From Schistocephalus solidus (Eukaryota > Platyhelminthes > Cestoda > Diphyllobothriidea > Diphyllobothriidae): DNA of 64,000 nucleotides. Positions 58,051-64,000 of the stretch are shown here, piece by piece. Below the pieces are notes generated by a model, which was not told where the DNA came from, ran no database searches, and saw only the letters and a program-made list of their open reading frames with translations. Location of the stretch: positions 186,001 through 250,000 of the forward strand of contig WEDG01001270.1 in assembly GCA_017591395.1 (NCBI GenBank). Direction: 5' to 3'. A program made the position numbers and the translations under genes. Within the stretch, counting starts at the first letter, position 1. Each line of letters begins with the position of its first letter.

Positions 58051-58066
58051 GGAGAAAATGCTTCAA

Positions 58067-58125
58067 AATTCCTGAAGCAATGTTTGCGCTAAGCGTCCAT
58101 TATAGGCGCTAGATACAAATTCGAG
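58067..58125 (+). mobile_element. Left PLE copy, distal end
   Basis: It continues the 55933-57010 fragment after PLE2. GCGCTAAGCGTCC and ATTCGAGTAGGG match the reverse complement of 59940-59985. Confidence 0.8.
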
Positions 58126-58606
58126 TAGGGAATAGAAGTTAGCCAGTGGGGTTCTCTAACACAAGTGAAGTCGTGTGTGCGTGTGAAACTTGACCGGCTA
58201 GTGTAGTCACACTCGAGTTGTCACGAAATGTTACGACAGGTTTTTATGAGGATTCTGTCATCACACCCACGCTCGCCTCCAGACATCCTGATCCCCTCTT
58301 ACAACCAAAGCACGATGTGTGTGAGAATGTAAAGAAAGACGTGCGAGGGCAATACATTGTTAGTCTCGATCGCCCTTATCCAACCCAAGCGTGAGCCAAC
58401 TTCATTTCCGGGGTAGTGATGGCGCCTTTTGGTTTTAAAAAACCTACTCTCATGTGCTCATAGGGAGTTCGACACGAAATCGTGAAGAAGACACGTGATC
58501 ATCGGATTTGCGAACCGTCATAGGGAATGCTCATTTGGAGACGGTGTTTACGCGCCTCCATTGATTTCATCTGATCTGCGACGCGTGCCTGATCGCCTTT
58601 ATGGAG

Positions 58607-58614
58607 CATAAATA
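58607..58614 (+). promoter_or_regulatory. TATA-like box of the ferritin-like gene
   Basis: GCATAAATATT lies about 50 bp before the ATG at 58659. A start of transcription near 58638 would give a 5' UTR of about 20 nt. Confidence 0.45.
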
Positions 58615-58658
58615 TTCGTGCGCAAATACACTGCAGCCATTGTCAGCCGCCTCCGAAC

Positions 58659-59214
58659 ATGCAGCACGAACACACCAACTATCCCACCGAAGTCGAGCAC
58701 GCAGTCAACGAGCTGATCGCTGCCTACTCTGACACCGAAATCTGCCGCTAATGCAGTCTACGAGAAGGTCGGTTATCTGCCCAACCTGACGCGTTACCTG
58801 CGTGCCCGCGCTCAAGTCATCTTCTTCCGCCGCGCCACTCTGATGTGCTTCCAAACCAGGCGTGGAGCCGCCGTGGAGGTGGTTGCGCCGCAGCACGCTC
58901 CTGGCCAAAAGAAACCCGTGGAGTCCGTGAAGGAGTTCATCGAGCAAGTGGTGAAGGAGTTGGTTGAGGTGGAACGCCATCTGGAGGAGGGCTGGAAGAA
59001 GCTGGCAGAGATGGCCGAGAAGCAGGGTGATCGGGCGACGGTCACCTACGCCGAGAAACACCTGGCCAATAAGGCAAACAAGGTTGTTCCCCAGGCAATA
59101 CACATCTACAACACCTTTCATGAGGTTGAATGTGCCTTCACGTACGACTCGACGGCCATGAAGGAGGAAGCCGAGGAACAAGAGAAGCTCGCGGAACGTT
59201 TCATGAAAAAGTAG
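58659..59214 (+). pseudogene. Ferritin-like gene, intronless, one frameshift
   Basis: The ATG at 58659 opens a frame reading NYPTEVEHAVNELIAAYSD that stops at TAA (58749-58751). A one-base shift near 58735 continues AVYEKVGYLPNLTRYLRARA, VIFFRRATLMCFQTRRGA, VESVKEFIEQVVKELVEVER and HLEEGWKKLAEMAEKQGD to TAG at 59214. Ferritins have NYHxExExxIN, an FF+ + segment, YQNKRGG and a helix-C region that align in order; the total of about 184 residues fits. The EEREHAEKL part of the ferroxidase centre is missing, so iron oxidation is doubtful. The block is much more GC-rich than its surroundings. It may be a pseudogene, or a real gene with a sequence error. Ferritin identity is likely, not certain. 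Confidence 0.55.
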
Positions 59215-59262
59215 TGCGGCGCCAGGAAATCAAAAAATTTAAACAGTAAGCTGACAGAGCAG

Positions 59263-59268
59263 AATAAA
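59263..59268 (+). terminator. Poly(A) signal of the ferritin-like gene
   Basis: AATAAA lies 49 bp after the stop codon, followed by a T-rich stretch (TTTTTAAGACTTTTTTG). Confidence 0.55.
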
Positions 59269-59269
59269 G

Positions 59270-59939
59270 GTTTACTGGAGTTTTTAAGACTTTTTTGCTT
59301 CCTTTTTCAACGATAGCCTTATTGAAGTGGTTTGTCGGGGGCAAACACGGTTGACAGTAAGGTCGCTAAGGAGCTCCCGGTCATCTAGCGCAGTTTCCGC
59401 TGAGCCATTTATTGCCGGATTAATTTTTAGTGTGTTATGAATGTTCTTGGGTCATCAGTAGCAACCTGAAAACGAAAAAAATATTCAATGAAGATAGGCA
59501 ATTGAATACGACCGGCAGGCTCAGGTGTTCTGTAGCCTTTTGTACGTTAAAGACTTGTGTCTGTTTGATTTAGTCACATTGTAGTGTCACCGCCGGTCTG
59601 TTATGCTTGCAGGGCAAAAATTGGGTTCCAAATTGGTCTTCAATTTGCACGACGGGCGTTCACTTATTGATTCCTGCAATTAATTTATGAGTGGTGCTGT
59701 GACACCATTTATGAAGGACACTAAGCCAAAGCTGGATACGCCAGTCCTCCTTGACTTTTTATTGATCAGTATTAAAACTAAAATGCATTATTGAATAGCC
59801 CTGGACGATTTTTTTTCTAGTCTTCACACCCTAGCTGTAATAGTGATTTTAAACACGGTAAAATGTTCAAGGTTATCGACTTTGAACGCTGCCACCTCCC
59901 GTAAACTCCTCTGAGCCCCGGAACCCCTACTCGAATTCC
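59270..59939. other. Unassigned spacer
   Basis: No gene or repeat recognised between the ferritin-like gene and the right PLE copy. Confidence 0.4.
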
Positions 59940-61053
59940 TATATAGCGCCTACAAGGGACGCTTAGCACAAACAGTGCTTCAGGAATTGTCACATCGTGC
60001 GTAAACTGCATGCGTCCTTAGTCGTATGCTGAATCGAGAATTTGGTCGGTGAGATTTCAGCGTGTGATAAGCAGGGATCAGATCCACATGGCAGTTTATG
60101 ACTCGCTGTTATAGGGGCTAGCCCCAAGCCGATTTTCTTCCGTCCGTCCTCTGATAAAATTTGAAACGAACGGAGGAGAGTGTAATAATTCTTATTGTCT
60201 GTACGTAGAAGGAAGAAGAAACTGGTCCTACACCGGAACCATTTGTTGCCTAGTCGGAGCTTTTGAACTCCACCGTCAGAGTTGAAAGCAGGAGAAGAAG
60301 AGACGACAGTTATATGTGGTTCATTTACCAACCAACGATCAGTGAGGCGGGTCTGGGGGTGGTGACTCTGTCAGCAAGCGCCAGCTCGATATATTGATTT
60401 AGTGAGTACTTATTGATGGCTTAAGCTTCAGGTAATGCGTGGTTTTGTTTGCTTTTGCCTTGCACGATTACCTTCGTGGCTGCGAAATTCAACGTATGAA
60501 CCCTTTCAAGGTTGTGGGCAGCCGCTTGTGATAATTCGTCAGCCCGTAGCACAGGTACTCTATGTTCGTGTATGCGCGGCCTGAGCGAGCACTCAGTCTG
60601 TCCTGCGTAATGATAAGGAGAGTTTAGAGACAGGATGCGATATAATACTCCTGATTGCTCCTTCAGTTTTAAGGTTTTATGTTCACATTGCCTTGAGCGA
60701 AACAATATAGATCCGATGGGTATTTTTTACCGTCTTATTTTGTGTCCATTCGGCAGCCGTCGTACTCATAGGATGTCAACTATTCTGTAAGACATTTAAT
60801 ATGTTTCTTTAGCGTGAAACCGATGTCACGTCTGCCTCCCAGCTCTGCAACCCTAAAAGCATCTCGAGCATATAATTTCAAAGGAATTCTAGCTGATTCG
60901 TTGTTGGCATGGTCAGTCCGGAGGATGATTTACATCAGTTGTCGAGTAGCCTAGCGTAGTCGCTGTTTGCAATACCGAGGGTGTGCGTCCAGAACGCCCG
61001 CTATTACCGAATGAGACTGGATAGCCAATACTGATCATGTTTATAACCCATAA
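59940..61053 (-). mobile_element. PLE 3' fragment, right inverted copy (empty site for PLE2)
   Basis: Reverse complement of 55933-57010 plus 58079-58125 without the nested PLE2. It contains GACAATTCCTGAAGCACTG at the position where the left copy is interrupted. It ends at the same TTTATGGGTTATAAAC word. Confidence 0.88.
60421..60705 (-). pseudogene. GIY-YIG endonuclease of the right PLE copy
   Basis: KLKEQSGVLYRILSLNSPYH, YAGQTECSLRPRIHEHRVP and ERVHTLNFAATKVI give the same degenerate GIY-YIG core as the left copy, preceded by MFRSRQCEHKTLK, the end of the RT-to-endonuclease connector. Confidence 0.8.
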
Positions 61054-61289
61054 ATGCGTTATCTGTGTTCAGTTCCTGTGCGTGGATCCACTTACTGCAC
61101 ACTTGGCACCAGTCTTGGAGTAAAGCAACTTTAGCATTTTAAATTGCTGAATCATTTTTAACCTTGCCTACGGAGTTAAACTAAGCCATTTGTACATTTT
61201 AAAGTCTCTGAATAAAAGTCATTTTGTCAAACTGTGCTCTATTAATCTTTTTCTCCCTGTTGCTATCAAAGAGTTTTAAAAATCAATGT

Positions 61290-61500
61290 GCTTTCACTGT
61301 TGTTGGTGCAAGCGGAGGACTTAATGTCAAGTCACGCAGTGCTATGAACATTTCGTTTTATTTTGTCCGTGTTAATTGCACACATTATTTCTTGACCTTT
61401 ACGTCGTTTTGCGACACCTTTCGACGGCTCCAATTTGCACGTCAAAAGGAAAACTATACACCCGTATTTCATTTTGGACTAGTATGATATACGTGAACGA
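61290..61500 (+). pseudogene. Unrecognised coding-like segment, paralogous to 55648-55932
   Basis: It reads GASGGLNVKSRSAMNISFYF and, after a frameshift, RRFATPFDGSNLHVKRKT. It is the mirror of the segment left of the left PLE copy but far more diverged than the PLE parts. Confidence 0.4.
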
Positions 61501-61999
61501 TAGTCAAGTTTTTAAAGGAGCAAGGTTCATATCTACCGGTATAGGAAATAGTTTTTGCAGGCACCGGGCAGTGCCTTCGAGTGCCCCTGTTTCTGCTAAT
61601 CAGCGTGATGAACTGCAGCCGTACACAACTTATAGAATTAATATAACTATAAAATGTATATTGACAAAATATAAGAAGAACTGTTTATTTGCGCAAAGTC
61701 TGTGGAAGGCAGGTATGCTCCGTTCTTACTTTGGTTATCTTGCAGACGTTTCTCCTAGGGCTACAGTACTGGTACCTTAGGAATGTTTCAGGGCTTGATG
61801 TTGGACAGTATCATGCTCCAAATCACTAGGTATCCATGAGGATGAGGAAAAATGTGCCGCTGTAACATATTGCCAACACGTAGTCCTTATTGAACGACGT
61901 GTATTGTGTTATGGACCAGGATAATATCACAAAAATCATTTGGCAGATCACTTCATTGATTCTGCTGACGTTCAGTGTTTTAAATATTTTACTAAATCT
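61501..61999. other. Unassigned spacer
   Basis: No recognisable gene. Confidence 0.35.
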
Positions 62000-63640
62000 T
62001 TCACTCGAAACCCCACTTTATCATAATTTATCTTGTCCTTTGTCCACCACCCATTCGCCTGCATCCTGCAATCTAAGTGAGATGACAGGGAGGACAGTAG
62101 GGTTGTTGGTCGATGTAGAAGTTGCTGTTGTCGGACTGTAGTCGCATTGCAACCGCAGATTTCCGAAAAGGCCAATTCGCGCGCAGGTAGTGCGTTAGAA
62201 ACGTGAGCATGTTGGGAGGGCTTGGGTATTGACGGTGTGGATCCGGAGGCACTTGTGACTTGTGAGCCGCGCATTTGGCCCTAGTAATGGCAATCCGGTT
62301 GACTTGGTATATTGCTGCATCAGTCTTCACGGATCGTTACCAGACCAGTTTGTTCTGGGGAGGTCCTCCTAGGTTGCCGGGTTGATTTGCATTTGCTGCA
62401 GAGAGCTCTTCAAAGCGTCCTTTTAGCGTAGTTTTTGTTCTCCCTGTCTGTGAGCACCCGTAGCGAAATCCCCGTAGAAAAGTCGTTTGGGTAGTCGCTC
62501 GTCGTCTATTTTCACCAGGTGACCGCTCCATCGCAGTCGCACTTTCCTAAGCATGGCGTGGGATGCTGAGGAATCCAGTTGGTTCCAGAACTTTCGCGTC
62601 CGGAATCCTGTCATGCCATCTCACCTTCAGTATTTTGCGGAGGCAGCTGAGATCGAAGTGCTTCAGTTTCCTGGCTTGGTTAGGCTAGACCTTCCTGGTC
62701 TTCGTTCCGTACAGGTGGGTCGTCAAGACGATGGCCTTGTAAATATTCAATTTAATGTTCAGTTGTAGGCTGTGGCGATTTCACACGGAGGCTTACAGCC
62801 CGCAAAATGCCTAACTAGCTTTGCCGATCCGATGCGCAACCTTGTCGTCAACTCTTGTGTCGCGCGACAGTACACTTCCCAGGTAAACGAAGTTGTCGAA
62901 AGTCTGGAGTTTGGTGCCGTTGACACTGATTTTAGGAGAATTGTATTCCGCTCTCGGTGATGGTTGGTTCATAACCACCGTTTTATCCGTAATGATGGTC
63001 AGCCGTAAGTGGGACCAGCCGGCGTCGATGAGGTTCAGGCTCTGTCGCGGTGGTCAGTGTGCAGTCATCCGCGAAGAGCAGATCGTGGACTGTAGTCGTA
63101 CGTACAAGCGTTAGAACCTGCATGGCCAGCTATTCGGGAGGTGCCCATCAGTTCTGTAGGTGATGCGAATACCAGGGCACTCATCACGGCAGGCATCTAT
63201 CAGAATGAGCGGTAATGCCATCAGCCCGTCACGAAGATGAAGCACCATGCGCGTGAATCGTTCAGAACAGCCAAATTTCTGCATGAGTTTCAACAGTGCA
63301 TAGCGATTCACTGGGTCAAGGGCTTTCGTTTGATCCGCGAAGGTAGTGCAGCGGTGGGATCGTATCTCCTAGCAAGAGCAAGTGGCGAATATTATGTCGG
63401 TTGTTCTGCGGTGTCCTCGAAGGCTATATTGACATTCCCAGAGCAGTCCCTGTTCTAGCTGAGGGTTAAAACTCTTAAGAAGAATGCGAACGAAGATCTT
63501 TCCGGTGATATTGAGCAGTGAGCTGCCTCTGTGATTATCAGCAAGTTGTCGGCTAACTTCGCGCTGGTAGAGGTAAACGATTGTGGCGAGCCGTGGTTTG
63601 CTGCAGAAGACGTGAGACACAAAATTTGTTTAGGGCACAC
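62000..63640 (-). mobile_element. RTE-type LINE, decayed, 5'-truncated
   Basis: The minus-strand frames give, in order, LADNHRGSSLLNITGKIFVR, LEQGLLWECQYSLRGHRRTT, LMQKFGCSERFTRMVLHLRD, a LLFADD motif, VRLRWSGHLVKIDDERLPKR, LFYGDFATGAHRQGEQK and TDAAIYQVNRIAITRAKC. This matches the RTE endonuclease/RT protein abundant in flatworm genomes. The segment holding the QGC motif between LRDGLMA and DACRDECPGI is deleted. The C-terminal CPxC-type finger is degenerate (ARIGLFGNLRLQC readable in one frame). Confidence 0.88.
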
Positions 63641-64000
63641 TTTCTAGCCTTTTCCTCCGCCATGAGGTAAGCAGTGGTGTCCCTAAATAAGGTTGCTGGG
63701 ACATCCCCAGACGGTTACCGAACTCCATTGTAAGTGGGAGGGTGACCCGATTTATCCTGGGCCACCTATCCTTCTCCTTCGGGCTTCTGAAAATGGGGGA
63801 GGGGAGCGAGGCGGGAAGGGGATGGGAAGCAGACTCCCGGGTGCAGGGACACAACACCAGACACCCTCAACTGCTTTGGCCCACCGGTCTAGGCGGTTAC
63901 CGAGGTTTGGCTACTTAGCAGAACTGAGCTTTGAGGAGCCACAGGTGAGAGTAAATGTGTGAATACCGGTTAACATATCAAATGTATTTAAAGAATCGTC
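63641..64000. other. Unassigned end of the window
   Basis: GC-rich around 63740-63860. No recognisable gene or repeat. Confidence 0.35.

Larger units (their letters stand above)
57011..58066 (+). mobile_element. PLE2: 1056-bp nested Penelope-like insertion with inverted terminal repeats
   Basis: AATTCCTGAAGC flanks it at 56999-57010 and 58067-58078, a 12-bp target duplication. The right inverted copy (about 59975-59992) shows the empty site with one copy of this word. The ends form inverted repeats (57011-57236 and 57831-58050). The middle encodes a GIY-YIG domain only, so the element is 5'-truncated. Confidence 0.9.

Overview
This is eukaryotic, intron-containing DNA packed with retrotransposons, most likely from a flatworm and probably a tapeworm of the Spirometra/Schistocephalus kind. 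The reasons are nested CR1/Jockey-type LINEs, Penelope-like elements (PLEs) with GIY-YIG endonucleases, an RTE-type reverse transcriptase with a C-terminal zinc-finger-like tail, and tRNA-headed short repeats. Species assignment is inference. There are no bacterial operons, CRISPR arrays or standard rRNA genes.

The most notable element is a family of short repeats at 1-722, 3427-4760, 6480-6880 and 10700-10980. Each repeat joins a tRNA-like Pol III head to a body that folds by hand as a type I hammerhead ribozyme with a 2-bp stem III. At 1-722 the monomers are head to tail with a period of exactly 302 bp. Predicted self-cleavage would release 302-nt monomers, so the array resembles a metazoan retrozyme or the schistosome Sm-alpha repeat fused to a tRNA SINE. 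A PLE, the type of element proposed to mobilise retrozymes, lies beside the array (736-3415, minus strand) and is bounded by a perfect 61-bp inverted repeat.

5186-17112 (minus) holds the main host gene. It is a multi-exon adaptor with a CIN85/CD2AP-like SH3 domain in exon 1, a second SH3 domain, low-complexity linkers, a coiled coil and a Cys-rich C-terminus. The last five exons have consistent splice phases. Its introns carry ribozyme repeats, a second SINE family and a long (ACT)n tract.

17640-48300 is a LINE nest. A LINE called C (18290-21140) is followed by LINE D (+), which is split by a LINE A insertion (23623-29093, minus). Next come LINE E with an internal (TCC)n tract and a second LINE C interrupted by LINE A-2 (10-bp target duplication) and by a large LINE B palindrome (36566-40945). 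A minus-strand LINE D at 43565-48300 ends the nest.

48300-55200 is mostly unassigned sequence. It contains a roughly 600-bp tandem repeat and more SINEs.

55660-61500 is an inverted arrangement. Two PLE 3' fragments (about 97% identical by eye in one sampled stretch) face each other around a compact, GC-rich, ferritin-like gene (58659-59214) that carries one frameshift. The left fragment is itself interrupted by a second PLE with inverted terminal repeats and a 12-bp target duplication; the right fragment preserves the empty site. 62000-63640 (minus) is a decayed RTE element.
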